A program made the translations under genes and the position numbers. A DNA stretch of 64,000 nt from Yersinia entomophaga (GTDB lineage Bacteria > Pseudomonadota > Gammaproteobacteria > Enterobacterales > Enterobacteriaceae). The stretch is from assembly GCF_001656035.1 (NCBI RefSeq), contig NZ_CP010029.1, forward strand, positions 606,410 through 670,409, written 5' to 3'. Shown one piece after another: positions 18,542 to 26,603 of this stretch (positions are counted from its first letter, which is position 1; each line of letters starts with the position of its first letter). The notes under the pieces were generated by a model. The model made no database searches. It saw nothing but the letters and a program-made list of their open reading frames with translations, and had not been told where the DNA came from.

Positions 18542-19000
18542 TTATTTCAGACGATCTTGCAGGTAGCGCTGGTAATCGGGAATAGCAATCTCAATCTCCC
18601 GATCGAATAGCGGCGAGCAGACGAGAAAATCAGCGGTAGAACGGTTTGTGGCGACTGGAATATTCCACACTGTGGCCAGACGCAGCAGCGCTTTTACATC
18701 GGGATCGTGCGGCACCGCATTTAACGGATCCCAAAAGAAAATCAACATATCAATTTTCCCTTCTGAAATCAGCGCGCCTACCTGCTGATCGCCACCCATT
18801 GGCCCGCTGAGCATACTGCGTACCGGAATCCCCGTGGCACGTTGCACCAGATTTCCAGTGGTGCCTGTGGCATAAAGTTCGTGTCGCGCCAGTAGCTCTT
18901 TGTTGCCTTCAACCCAGGCAAGCAGCGATTTTTTACAGTGATCATGAGCCACGAGGGCGATATGTTTCCTCGCCGCAACGGTTCGTGTAGTCAGTTCCAT
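18542..19000 (-). CDS. mgsA: Methylglyoxal synthase
   Basis: A 152-residue enzyme that converts dihydroxyacetone phosphate to methylglyoxal and phosphate, bypassing lower glycolysis under phosphate limitation. Conserved segments include LVAHDHCK, the phosphate-binding [22 protein letters not shown], and the active-site [16 protein letters not shown] start at ATG 19000 (MELTTRT), as in E. coli, instead of a 24-residue upstream extension. Confidence 0.97.
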   Translation of the reverse strand: MELTTRTVAARKHIALVAHDHCKKSLLAWVEGNKELLARHELYATGTTGNLVQRATGIPVRSMLSGPMGGDQQVGALISEGKIDMLIFFWDPLNAVPHDPDVKALLRLATVWNIPVATNRSTADFLVCSPLFDREIEIAIPDYQRYLQDRLK

Positions 19001-19206
19001 GAAAATCCTTAAATAACTGAGGTTTCCCGACAGATTACTGAAACTGGAATTTGGTGCATAGAGGGAGCGCAAGAAATTGCGAGAAGGGATTGAAAAATAC
19101 GATATTCACATCAGATTCTGCCGCATTCGACTTTTGGCCGCTTTCATTGGCGAGCCTGCGCGAGAGAATAGGGGGTTATCCTGACAAACACGTGAGTCAA
19201 CAGCGC

Positions 19207-19899
19207 CTATTGTTTTGCCGCGTGTTTCCTGGCCCAAAGCAAAAACCGCTGTTGGGTTTCTTTATCTGCCTGCAAATACCAATACTGTAGCATTTGCTCA
19301 GAAACGTTCTCACCGTTCAGGCGCGTAGTTTTGTCGGCGATGCCGTTGCCTGCTGCGGGTAGCGTTGTACCGGGCACCGCGCTAACGGTTGAAGGGGGAA
19401 TCGCGGCGAAAGAGGGAACCGAGGCTTTATGATTGCCTAAGTTATAGATTGCCATGATGTTTTCCAGAGAAGCGCTACTGGTTAAATCATCCGGATGCAG
19501 CATATCAGAACGTACCGGCAGAATATGAGCATTGTGATCAATCAGTTGATACAGCGGGTGATGAGAAAATTTCTGTCCTTCTTGCGTATTAGTAATCGTT
19601 GGAAGGTGGATGGCGACAGATTTCACGTTTTGGGTATTAAACACCACGATCAGCGGCGGTGAGGTGTAAAACATTTGGGCAGGTGTGCTGGACGGAAGAT
19701 TTTTAGTAACTTTAAACAGTATTTGATGCTGGCCGCTGTTCAGCTCCAGACTTTCCGCGCCTTTTAGCAAAGAACCGGACATGTTTTTACCGTCAACGAC
19801 CAGCAAGTCAATCTCAGGCGACAGTTTTAACGTCGTTGCCAGCGCCGAACCGCTAGCGCAGGCGATTAAAACTGCGATAACCATAAGACCGATTTTCAT
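19207..19899 (-). CDS. yccT: YccT/CsgI family periplasmic protein (DUF2057)
   Basis: A 230-residue protein with a signal peptide ([21 protein letters not shown]). The mature part starts [32 protein letters not shown], typical of DUF2057. The C-terminus has the conserved [21 protein letters not shown] helix. E. coli YccT (CsgI) is reported to restrain curli subunit polymerisation; that role here is by homology only. The middle, after about residue 150, is poorly conserved. It is transcribed toward mgsA. Confidence 0.88.
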   Translation of the reverse strand: MKIGLMVIAVLIACASGSALATTLKLSPEIDLLVVDGKNMSGSLLKGAESLELNSGQHQILFKVTKNLPSSTPAQMFYTSPPLIVVFNTQNVKSVAIHLPTITNTQEGQKFSHHPLYQLIDHNAHILPVRSDMLHPDDLTSSASLENIMAIYNLGNHKASVPSFAAIPPSTVSAVPGTTLPAAGNGIADKTTRLNGENVSEQMLQYWYLQADKETQQRFLLWARKHAAKQ

Positions 19900-20221
19900 G
19901 TTCCACTCCTTTTGCCCAATCTTTGTATTGTCAGATAAGCAAGATAATGCGCCAAAGATTATCCCTCACATCATTATAATTACATTTCGACACTTTTTGT
20001 ATTATTTGCTTATGTTTATATTTTTGAATTTAAAAGGAAAAAACAATGTAATTTAACAGAAAATACATTGATCAAGGTTAAACGAAGTCAATTGTCGGCT
20101 TTCTTTTCAGCCTCTTTGGCTGATGATATACACTGAGATAATCGACCCGATCCCGCGCTCTTTTGGGACACGAACCGGTGAAATAAGTTCTATTTATTAT
20201 GCACATCAGAGGAACTGAAAT

Positions 20222-20638
20222 ATGCATGACAATGATATTGCTGAGGTACTCAAAAAAACCAAAACTATCGCATTAGTCGGAGCCAGTAATAATCCTGGTC
20301 GCCCAAGCTATGGCGTGATGGCTTACCTGCTTTCTCAGGGATATCAGGTGATTCCCGTGAGTCCGAAGCTGGCGGGGCAAACTTTATTGGGGCAAACGGC
20401 CTACGGTCAACTGGCGGATATCCCTCATCCGGTTGATATGGTGGATGTGTTTCGTAACGCCGAAGCGGCTTACGGCATCGCGCAGGAGGCCATCACCATT
20501 GGCGCCAAGGTGTTGTGGTTGCAGATTGGTGTGATTAATGAACAAGCGGCGGTGCTAGCGGCCGATGCGGGTCTTAAAGTGGTGATGGATCGTTGCCCGA
20601 AAATTGAGATTCCGCGCCTGGGTTTGGAAAAAGCCTAA
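20222..20638 (+). CDS. yccU: CoA-binding protein YccU
   Basis: A 138-residue Rossmann-fold protein of the CoA_binding_2 family. The nucleotide-binding region is [22 protein letters not shown], followed by [13 protein letters not shown] and the C-terminal [14 protein letters not shown] segment. It resembles the CoA-binding part of succinyl-CoA synthetase alpha without its catalytic half. The physiological role is unknown. ATG follows GAGGAAC. It is convergent with hspQ across a shared terminator. Confidence 0.92.
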   Translation: MHDNDIAEVLKKTKTIALVGASNNPGRPSYGVMAYLLSQGYQVIPVSPKLAGQTLLGQTAYGQLADIPHPVDMVDVFRNAEAAYGIAQEAITIGAKVLWLQIGVINEQAAVLAADAGLKVVMDRCPKIEIPRLGLEKA

Positions 20639-20709
20639 AATCATTGCATGCGCTATCTCAATAAGCTGTCTTGGCGTCAGGGCAAGGAAATGGAAAGAAA
20701 CGATAAAAA

Positions 20710-20734
20710 AACCCAACGCTGAGGTTGGGTTTTC
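20710..20734. terminator. Bidirectional terminator between yccU and hspQ
   Basis: AACCCAAC (20710-20717), 6-nt loop, GTTGGGTT (20724-20731), with an A-run upstream and TTTC downstream. Confidence 0.85.
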
Positions 20735-20762
20735 ATCAGGTTTAACGTTTAGGCGATAAGCC

Positions 20763-21080
20763 TTAGTTCCGTAATCTCGGTGCCTGTAACTGATCGCGAA
20801 TAGAAACCGCCAATTCGTCTAATGAAGGTTGATCAGGATGAGCTTCCTGTACTTCATAGGCCAACTGAGCCTCTGCCAGATAAGTATGTATCGCCTGACC
20901 GCGATCGTCCTCCATAACAACGTGATACCAAGGCGCTAATCGCAGAGTATCGCTATTAACGACGTCTTCAGGTTGAGGTTGATCCAAGGAATATTCGGGA
21001 TCTATATCGATAACAACACCCAAATAACCGAGTAGTTTATGGCGAACTTGCTGGCCAATACCGAATTTGCTGGCGATCAT
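20763..21080 (-). CDS. hspQ: Heat shock protein HspQ (hemimethylated-DNA-binding fold)
   Basis: A 105-residue YccV-like domain protein: [26 protein letters not shown] and the [23 protein letters not shown] core are diagnostic. In E. coli HspQ promotes degradation of mutant DnaA and acts as a specificity-enhancing factor for Lon. The start is well supported by CAGGAGG before the ATG. rlmI lies upstream on the same strand. Confidence 0.93.
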   Translation of the reverse strand: MIASKFGIGQQVRHKLLGYLGVVIDIDPEYSLDQPQPEDVVNSDTLRLAPWYHVVMEDDRGQAIHTYLAEAQLAYEVQEAHPDQPSLDELAVSIRDQLQAPRLRN

Positions 21081-21158
21081 AGTAACCTCCTGAAAAACAT
21101 TTCGCTGCCTTCTGATATGAGGGCAGCGCAGGACATTTCAAGTTACATCACCTTCACG

Positions 21159-22346
21159 TTACATCACTCGACAGGCAAAACCTTTCAGATACAAACCTTC
21201 CGGATAGGTTGCGATAACCGGATGGTCGGCCGCCTGACGGAACTGCTCTACAAATTGTATATCACAACCTGCATCTAGCGCGGCATCGGCCAGAATTTTT
21301 TGGAACAAATCATTTGGCATTAATCCTGAACAGGAGAAGCTCAGCAAAATGCCGCCTGGACGCAGTAACTGTAGCGCTAACATATTGATGTCTTTATAAC
21401 CACGGCAAGCGCTGGCCAACTGATTTTTATTTTCGACAAACTTCGGCGGATCCATAATGATCATGTCGAATTTTTCCCCTTGCGTGCGGTAATTCCGCAG
21501 CAGTTGGAACACATCATCACGAACAAATTCGGCTTTGCTCAGATCAAGCTGGTTCAATTCCACGTTTTGTTTAGCGATATCCAGCGCCGCCTGTGAGGTA
21601 TCCACGCTGATAACCTGCTCGCATCCGCCCATAAGGGCTGAAACGGCGAACGCGCCAGTGTATGAGAAACAGTTGAGTACGCGGCGGCCTTTGGCATAAT
21701 TGCGAGCGGCCAAACGGCTATCGCGCTGATCCAGATAAAAACCGGTTTTATGACCCTGCTGGATATCGACCAGCAGTTTCATGCCGTGTTCCTGAATCGG
21801 TAGCAGTGCTGGTGGAATATCCCCCAAAATAGGACCTTGGGTCAGTTCCATACCTTCTTTTTTACGAACCGATACGTCGGAACGATCGTAAATGGAACAC
21901 TCCGGATAGCAATGCTGTAGCGCGTTGATCAAGGCACCACGCTGGTATTCAGCACCGGCAGACAACAGTTGTAGAACAAAGAAGTTTTGGAAACGATCGA
22001 TGGTGACGCCAGGCAAACCATCAGATTCACCGGCAATCAGGCGATAGCTGTCCAGACCGTCGCGCTTCGCAATCCAGTCCCGCCAGCTTTGCGCTTGCTG
22101 TAAGCGGCGGATAAAGAAATCGTTGTCAACGGCTTCGTCCTGTTGGAAAGTCCAAACGCGGGCACGCAGCTGTGACTCTGGCGAATACGCGCCACGGGCC
22201 AGCCATTTACCTCGGCTGTCCATAATATCAACGGTTTCCCCAGGAAGCGGTTTGCCTTCAACACGTTCAACGGCGCCAGAAAATACCCAAGGATGACGGC
22301 GGAGCAGGGACTTTTCGCGTCCCATAGCGAGAATTACACGGTTCAT
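21159..22346 (-). CDS. rlmI: 23S rRNA m5C1962 methyltransferase RlmI
   Basis: A 395-residue SAM-dependent enzyme with an N-terminal PUA domain ([27 protein letters not shown]), a central linker and a Rossmann methyltransferase domain ([27 protein letters not shown]; catalytic DPPKF; SFSCSG). It methylates C1962 of 23S rRNA. In E. coli acyP is the divergent neighbour; here about 3.6 kb of prophage remnant lies between. Confidence 0.95.
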   Translation of the reverse strand: MNRVILAMGREKSLLRRHPWVFSGAVERVEGKPLPGETVDIMDSRGKWLARGAYSPESQLRARVWTFQQDEAVDNDFFIRRLQQAQSWRDWIAKRDGLDSYRLIAGESDGLPGVTIDRFQNFFVLQLLSAGAEYQRGALINALQHCYPECSIYDRSDVSVRKKEGMELTQGPILGDIPPALLPIQEHGMKLLVDIQQGHKTGFYLDQRDSRLAARNYAKGRRVLNCFSYTGAFAVSALMGGCEQVISVDTSQAALDIAKQNVELNQLDLSKAEFVRDDVFQLLRNYRTQGEKFDMIIMDPPKFVENKNQLASACRGYKDINMLALQLLRPGGILLSFSCSGLMPNDLFQKILADAALDAGCDIQFVEQFRQAADHPVIATYPEGLYLKGFACRVM

Positions 22347-22662
22347 AATAATCTTTTATAATCAATTCGTTGGGATTGATAACATATTATCAATCAAAAA
22401 TTAGGCCACAATCATATAGTAATATGAGATGAGTCACTACTTTGGCGGATGGGAACGCTATGAGTGTGGATGTATTAAATTTTAATATAGAAATATTAAA
22501 ATGGTGAGATGAAAGCGTAATTTATCACTCAAGCCGGTGTAAAAGAAATGTATTAACAGATTTTTATTCCGGCTTAAGCCATTTATTTTTATGATAAATC
22601 ACCGCAGGATTGCCTTTTTGCTTCTGATAACAATCGGTGGTTTTATCTATAGGCTTTGGGTA
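22347..22662. other. Left flank of prophage remnant, no gene
   Basis: These 316 bp are AT-rich. AAGCCGG and CCGGCTT halves near 22530-22575 can pair. TTTATCACTCA at 22521-22531 recurs on the right side of the remnant (25591-25601). I see no open frame with a ribosome site. Confidence 0.5.
22521..22531 (+). repeat. Candidate left attachment-site repeat
   Basis: TTTATCACTCA occurs here and as a direct repeat at 25591-25601; the pair brackets all phage-derived genes. Eleven bases in AT-rich DNA is modest evidence. Confidence 0.35.
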
Positions 22663-23379
22663 TTAAGGAATATGTTCCCATTTGATATCCACCACAACGC
22701 CGATAATTTTACAGTTTCCGTTGATAATAGTCGGCGGATGATGCGGGTTTAATGCCTTAAGGTACTTACGTCCAGCATCGGTCATAAACTGTTTGAACGT
22801 CGCTTCGTTTTCATTTTCCAGCTTGGCCACCACCAGTTTTCCGCTGACCGGCTCCTTCTCTGGATCGACTAAAATAATCATTCCTTCGGGCACGGTAAAC
22901 CCCGTTGGCGCGGTCATGGAGTCACCTTTCACCCGTAGCCAGAAAGAACCGGGGCTGGCATTTACCGTGGTGTCAGGCCAAATATCAATTTCATCTCTGC
23001 GATAGGGTTCTACCGCTTCCAGCCAGCTCCCGGCGCTCACCCAGCTAATCAGCGGGAAGGTGCCAACCGTAGATTTTTGCCCAAGATAACTCACGTTATT
23101 CGAATTGGCATTCTCTCCAAGCAGGGCGGCCTCTTTGGCTAACGTAGGACTGAAATCGGCAATAGAGACCTGAAGATGTTTGGCAAATGCCGCCGCGACC
23201 TTGGTGTTTAATGGATTCCGGCCGTTCAGGTAATGGCCAATCGCGCCTTGGCTGACGTCAAGGTCATCGGCTATCGCCTGTTGGGTGATATGCAGCGATT
23301 TTTTCTTTGCCTCATAAAGAGATTTCAAACGCATCGCGTCTTCGATCTGTTCGGGCGTGAGCGGTTTTTTCTTTTCCAT
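22663..23379 (-). CDS. CI-like phage repressor with LexA-type self-cleavage domain
   Basis: A 238-residue repressor. The N-terminal XRE helix-turn-helix spans about residues 30-70 (ITQQAIADDLDVSQGAIGHYLNGRNPLN). The C-terminal S24 peptidase domain has the Ala116-Gly117 cleavage site (SWVSAGSW), Ser154 in GDSMTAP and Lys196 in EATFKQF, so RecA-stimulated autocleavage looks intact. It probably keeps the prophage remnant silent and binds the three operator copies at 23391-23452 just upstream of its own start. Only a weak ribosome site is visible, so translation may be leaderless or inefficient, as for lambda cI. Confidence 0.92.
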   Translation of the reverse strand: MEKKKPLTPEQIEDAMRLKSLYEAKKKSLHITQQAIADDLDVSQGAIGHYLNGRNPLNTKVAAAFAKHLQVSIADFSPTLAKEAALLGENANSNNVSYLGQKSTVGTFPLISWVSAGSWLEAVEPYRRDEIDIWPDTTVNASPGSFWLRVKGDSMTAPTGFTVPEGMIILVDPEKEPVSGKLVVAKLENENEATFKQFMTDAGRKYLKALNPHHPPTIINGNCKIIGVVVDIKWEHIP

Positions 23380-23390
23380 TCACTCATTCT

Positions 23391-23452
23391 AATACCAGAG
23401 CTATTAAAATAACAATACCGCAGATATTGATTTGATAAATACTTGCGGTATT
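23391..23452. promoter_or_regulatory. Tripartite repressor operator with rightward promoter
   Basis: Three 15-bp copies of an AATAC-N5-NTATT dyad: AATACCAGAGCTATT (23391-23405), AATACCGCAGATATT (23414-23428) and AATACTTGCGGTATT (23438-23452), spaced 23 and 24 bp centre to centre, i.e. about two helical turns. A promoter TTGATT (23427-23432), 16-bp spacer, TATTAT (23449-23454) overlaps copies 2 and 3 and points right. The layout is that of a lambda OR region. Confidence 0.82.
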
Positions 23453-23485
23453 ATTAATGGGTATTTATTCATACGGAGAAGACCT

Positions 23486-23644
23486 GTGAAGCAAACAGCG
23501 TCTGGCGATGATGCAAGTGTCGTGTGGTTTCATAGGGTCGAGCGGCGTTTAAAATGGGTAGGCGTGTTGTTCAACCAGGTTAGCGACGTGATACCGACAT
23601 TGCTGGATTCCAGAGTGACGGAGCCAAATAGCTATGGACGATAG
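23486..23644 (+). CDS. Short ORF in cro position (52 aa), uncertain
   Basis: GTG 23486 follows CGGAGAA at 23474-23480 and opens a 52-codon frame that ends at 23644. The product is basic with a hydrophobic middle (LKWVGVLFNQVSDVIPTLL). I do not recognise it and cannot see a Cro-type helix-turn-helix. It is the first frame downstream of the rightward operator-promoter. It could instead be an incidental frame inside a structured leader RNA, since its 3' end overlaps hairpin-forming sequence. Confidence 0.35.
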   Translation: MKQTASGDDASVVWFHRVERRLKWVGVLFNQVSDVIPTLLDSRVTEPNSYGR

Positions 23645-23779
23645 TCTGCGAGGCAAGGTGATTGGCTGAGCTAACGCGACAAGAGCGTTGCCAACACAAG
23701 GGTTTACGAGGAGTAAGGATAGGGAACCCTGACCGCTAGTAAGAACTGAGAACGTTGCGGTCCGGCGTAGGGATACGTC
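23601..23779 (+). ncRNA. Candidate structured RNA: consecutive bulged hairpins between operator and Q
   Basis: Read directly, the plus strand holds: CTGG-ATT-CCAG (23603-23613); CTAT-GGACG-ATAG (23632-23644); TTGGC/GCCAA plus AACGC/GCGTT with a 6-nt 5' bulge (23662-23694); AGGGT/ACCCT plus TTAC/GTAA with a 9-nt 3' bulge (23699-23730); GACCGC/GCGGTC plus AAC/GTT with a 7-nt 5' bulge (23731-23762); and GGCGTA/TACGTC with a GGGA tetraloop (23764-23779). The hairpins nearly abut, and the last 120 nt are closed to coding by stops. I do not recognise a known family. Position suggests a cis-acting leader (antitermination or attenuation) or a phage small RNA. Confidence 0.55.
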
Positions 23780-23843
23780 AAGGAGCGGCATAGATTTTTA
23801 TTTACGTCTATCTACGGATGGGCGTGCAGGCGAGGAAAGCAAT

Positions 23844-24596
23844 ATGAACCTGGAATCAGCGACAAAGTATCTATTCTGTAAATCACAATCTTTCACCGAT
23901 AGCCCTGGTGCGACGGGCGATATATTGACCGGCGCCGATGTGATGGGAGCTTTCGGCCTGTGTCAGTCCAAGGCTGAACTCGGGTTTAAAGCCTATTCAG
24001 GGAAGCTGGGTTTAAGTGCTGGTGATGCCAAAGATGCGATTCAGTTACTCACTCAATATGGCATGACCCAATGCGATAAGGTGGCAGCCTTACGTAAGCT
24101 GGATGGCAGGGTTAAAGTGAAAGTCGTACAGAAGCTGGCGGGTTTTGCCTATCAGGATTATTGCCGCAGCGCCTCAGGCGTTGAGGAATGTTCTTGTTGT
24201 AAGGGGAAAAGGTTCGTTATCGATAGGGTAGCAACGGCGAAAGATCGGGAAAAGAGAGCCTATAGCCAGCCTACTCAGGTTATTTGCAGCCAGTGTTGGG
24301 GAAAAGGCGTGGTTTCCGTTGCCTGCCGGGATTGCCGTGGCCGCGGTGTCGTTGTGGATCAAAAAGAGACCGAGAAACAGGGCCTTCCAGTAAAGCGCGA
24401 TTGTCAGCGTTGCCGCGGTCGCGGGTACGAGCGAATTCCGGCATCAACCGCATTTCGGGCAGTGAGTTCGCTGACTAACGCCATCAGTGCCGCAACCTGG
24501 GATAAAAGCATTAAGCCATTTTACGATTCGCTGATTGGCCAGTTGGAGCAGGAAGAAGTCCGCGCCAGTAACTTATTGAGTAAAGCAATTAAATAG
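23844..24596 (+). CDS. Phage late-gene antitermination protein Q (phage 82 type)
   Basis: A 250-residue protein that matches the phage 82-type Q family: an N-terminal domain (SPGATGDILTGADVMGAFGLCQSKAELGF), then a zinc-binding region with CSCC...CSQCWGKG...CRDCRGRG...CQRCRGRGY repeats resembling DnaJ CxxCxGxG modules, and a C-terminal helical part (WDKSIKPFYDSLIGQLEQEE). Q modifies RNA polymerase at the late promoter so that it passes terminators into lysis and structural genes. ATG follows GAGGAAAGC. It appears full length although the late operon downstream is nearly gone. Confidence 0.88.
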   Translation: MNLESATKYLFCKSQSFTDSPGATGDILTGADVMGAFGLCQSKAELGFKAYSGKLGLSAGDAKDAIQLLTQYGMTQCDKVAALRKLDGRVKVKVVQKLAGFAYQDYCRSASGVEECSCCKGKRFVIDRVATAKDREKRAYSQPTQVICSQCWGKGVVSVACRDCRGRGVVVDQKETEKQGLPVKRDCQRCRGRGYERIPASTAFRAVSSLTNAISAATWDKSIKPFYDSLIGQLEQEEVRASNLLSKAIK

Positions 24597-24645
24597 CTAA
24601 TGAAAAAATAGTGAATTATTTTATCGTTAGCTATTTATTTTTCCG
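24594..24645 (+). terminator. Hairpin with T-rich tail overlapping the Q stop
   Basis: TAGCTAA (24594-24600) pairs with TTAGCTA (24627-24633), with inner AAAATA/TATTTT pairing, followed by TTTATTTTT. The first TAG is the Q stop codon. Confidence 0.65.
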
Positions 24646-24702
24646 AAAATTGGGGTAAACTGCTTCTCATAGTGGGCTACTTATAAAGGCTCATCAGAGA
24701 AA

Positions 24703-24730
24703 GGCCTCGGGTTAACCACCGGGGCTTTTT
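24703..24730 (+). terminator. tR'-like terminator, copy 1
   Basis: GCCTCGG pairs with CCGGGGC (one G-T pair) around GTTAACCA, followed by TTTTT. It lies downstream of Q in the position of the Q-sensitive terminator. Confidence 0.75.
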
Positions 24731-24889
24731 GCATTTATAGGTACTTAGTGAATATCATTGTATCTCGCAGCTCATCTGTTTTCCTGATGCAGACTGAGGT
24801 AGATATATTAAGTAAAGCGGTGATCACCCTGATTCACCCCAAATATCAAATCCAGCATCTCCAACGGATGCCAGGATGAGTCAATCAAG

Positions 24890-24912
24890 GCCTCGCTTCT
24901 GCGGGGCTTTTT
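24890..24912 (+). terminator. tR'-like terminator, copy 2
   Basis: GCCTCGC (24890-24896), TTCT loop, GCGGGGC (24901-24907), then TTTTT. It shares AAGGCCTCG and GGGGCTTTTT with copy 1, which suggests duplication. Confidence 0.85.
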
Positions 24913-25041
24913 CGTATCTGGCTCTCCGTCAAACTCCAACGTCTACACGCCCCCGTAACGCGAGGAGCCGTGGCGGAGAGCTATTCCTGTTGACACCTGA
25001 ATCTTAAAAATGCCCAGCCAGACCGGCAGGGGGAGGAGGCT

Positions 25042-25239
25042 ATGCGAATGGATAAATATGTCAGTGAGTTGTCTTGCTGGCTTGGTGGTTTGACGGCCGC
25101 GTTGGGCGAGCTTTCGTTGAACGAATGGGCAATTATCATCGGAATTGTCTGCAAGATTGGAGCCGTTGGCGTGAACTGGCACTACAAGCGAAAAGAATTT
25201 CAGTTAAAGGAGAAATCTAATGGCTCCCGCTCTACGTAA
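25042..25239 (+). CDS. Phage 21 S-type pinholin with dual-start motif
   Basis: A 65-residue class II holin with two hydrophobic segments (about residues 10-25 and 27-46) and a charged, basic C-terminal tail (KRKEFQLKEKS). The N-terminus MRMDKY carries two start codons separated by one Arg, resembling the MKSMDK holin/antiholin pair of phage 21. The ribosome site is GGAGGAGGC at 25032-25039. The endolysin start overlaps its end. It would form small depolarising holes that release a SAR endolysin, but the endolysin here is truncated. Confidence 0.82.
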   Translation: MRMDKYVSELSCWLGGLTAALGELSLNEWAIIIGIVCKIGAVGVNWHYKRKEFQLKEKSNGSRST

Positions 25240-25435
25240 CAAACTTCTGGCGTCCTCCGCTGGCGGTGCGGCGCTGACTCTAGCTTTGGTGGGCGGTCAT
25301 CACGGACTGGAGGGGCTTGAATATACGGCTTATTTTGACGTAGTTGGCGTGCTAACGCTCTGTGATGGTGATACCGGTAAGAAAATGAGCGCTACAGCGA
25401 TGGGGAGTGCGATAAGCGGCGAATGCTGCGAATAA
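25220..25435 (+). pseudogene. SAR endolysin (phage 21 R-type lysozyme), truncated fragment
   Basis: A 71-residue frame starting with MAPALRNKLLASSAGGAALTLALVGG, a signal-anchor-release segment, then GLEGLEYTAYFDVVGVLTLCDGDTGKKMS, the catalytic N-terminal region of T4-type lysozymes with its Glu and Asp. The family is about 165 residues; here it stops right after the catalytic loop and no continuation is visible in other frames downstream, so the rest is deleted. It overlaps the holin by 20 bp, with AAAGGAG before its ATG. Confidence 0.82.
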
Positions 25436-25590
25436 ATAGGTGTTTAATTAATACCTTAGGATAACAACCGCTGGAGGCGCAGGAAGCCCTCTGTTCAGAT
25501 TTGCTCATGCAAGTCTTACTCAACGGTTAGGGATGAGCTAACCAAAATCGCAGGGATGAAAACCCTTCTCAAGGAATTGAGATTTCGAAC

Positions 25591-25601
25591 TTTATCACTC
25601 A
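25591..25601 (+). repeat. Candidate right attachment-site repeat
   Basis: Second copy of TTTATCACTCA, in direct orientation with 22521-22531, 3,070 bp apart. Confidence 0.35.
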
Positions 25602-25873
25602 TCTCTGCTGGCTTAGACCGGTTTTTTTATAGCTAAAATTGGAGTATTACCTTGGTTTCGATTTACGAAATTGCGCAGGGATCTATTGTACTTCAACGAT
25701 GGCCAACCGTTCGATAATCCCACAGGGCGTTGGATAGATCTGCGCTTGACTATGCCGGAATTGGATCTGGGAATACGTCAATAATATTAATTGTTCTGAC
25801 TGTATTTGGCGTGAGACGAGCCTAAGGCCATAATGAGATGGTTGCGGTGAGATAACAGAAAAGTAGCGATAAT

Positions 25874-25909
25874 AAGTTTGGTATCGGAATAAAGTTTGGT
25901 ATCGGAATA
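25874..25909 (+). repeat. 18-bp perfect tandem direct repeat upstream of acyP
   Basis: AAGTTTGGTATCGGAATA occurs at 25874-25891 and again at 25892-25909 with no spacer, 33 bp before the acyP start. Confidence 0.9.
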
Positions 25910-25941
25910 TATGCACTAAAAATAAAAATGAGGGAATAAAT

Positions 25942-26220
25942 ATGCCAAAAGTCTGTATCGCGGCCTATGTTTACGGTGTGGTTCAGGGCGTGGGGTTCCG
26001 TTTTTGTACCCAACATGAAGCGGTTAGTCGCGGTATCACCGGTTATGCGAAAAACATGGATGACGGTAGCGTTGAAGTGATTGCCTGCGGTGAGTCAGAA
26101 TCAGTGGAAGAGCTGATGGCGTGGCTGCGGCAGGGCGGGCCTCGGGGGGCAAGAGTGGATCGGGTGTTGACGGAACCCAGAGCGGTTGAAGTATTTGAAG
26201 GCTTCAAGATTCGTTATTAA
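25942..26220 (+). CDS. acyP: Acylphosphatase
   Basis: A 92-residue enzyme that hydrolyses acyl phosphates. The phosphate-binding loop [12 protein letters not shown] with Arg20, and Asn38 in [13 protein letters not shown], are the catalytic residues. Cys5 and Cys49, which form a disulfide in the E. coli protein, are both kept. ATG follows GAGGGAATAAAT. It is convergent with tusE, as in E. coli. Confidence 0.96.
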   Translation: MPKVCIAAYVYGVVQGVGFRFCTQHEAVSRGITGYAKNMDDGSVEVIACGESESVEELMAWLRQGGPRGARVDRVLTEPRAVEVFEGFKIRY

Positions 26221-26273
26221 ACCGCCGGCCATTAGGCCGGTCAGTTTATGCAGTGAGTAACAGATCTGAACGA

Positions 26274-26603
26274 TCAAATACATTTTACCGGTTTAGGTAA
26301 ACCTGCAATCTTGGTGGCCTGTTTCGCCGGGCCTTTTGGAAAAAGGCGGTAGAGGTAGCGGCTATTGCCTTTCTCCTCGCCGTATTTTTGCGCCATGGCT
26401 TTGACCAACATGCGAATTGCTGGCGAGGTATTAAACTCCTGATAAAACGCTCGGACAAAGCGAACCACTTCCCAATGCGGCTCGGTTAGGGTGATGTCTT
26501 CCTGCGCGGCTAAAATAGGAGCCAGACTTTCAGACCAGTCATCGCTATTCTTCAAATACCCCTGAGCATCGGTATCAATTATCCGACCTTCAAACTCCAA
26601 CAT
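26274..26603 (-). CDS. tusE: Sulfurtransferase TusE
   Basis: A 109-residue DsrC-like protein. The C-terminal GLPKPVKCI carries the conserved penultimate cysteine that accepts sulfur from TusBCD and hands it to MnmA for 2-thiolation of U34 in tRNA. The conserved [30 protein letters not shown] core is present. A GAGG ribosome site precedes the ATG. Confidence 0.95.
   Translation of the reverse strand: MLEFEGRIIDTDAQGYLKNSDDWSESLAPILAAQEDITLTEPHWEVVRFVRAFYQEFNTSPAIRMLVKAMAQKYGEEKGNSRYLYRLFPKGPAKQATKIAGLPKPVKCI

Larger units (their letters stand above)
24597..25041 (+). other. Late leader region of the prophage remnant, with two terminators
   Basis: No gene is visible in these 445 bp. It lies where lambdoid phages carry the late promoter, its leader RNA and tR'. 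A TATAAA at 24682-24687 is a possible -10 box, but I see no convincing -35. Two similar terminators follow, at 24703-24730 and 24890-24912. Confidence 0.5.
25436..25941. other. Right flank of prophage remnant with degraded coding traces
   Basis: These 506 bp have no intact gene. A frame from about 25644 to 25784 reads ...LLYFNDGQPFDNPTGRW... without a start and ends in TAA; it may be the tail of a deleted gene I do not recognise. The candidate attachment repeat lies at 25591-25601. A perfect 18-bp tandem duplication lies just before acyP at 25874-25909. Confidence 0.5.

Noticed and set aside
23549..23791. 80-codon minus-strand frame over the hairpin region
   Set aside because: No ribosome site and no recognisable motif; the hairpin pairing explains the sequence better.
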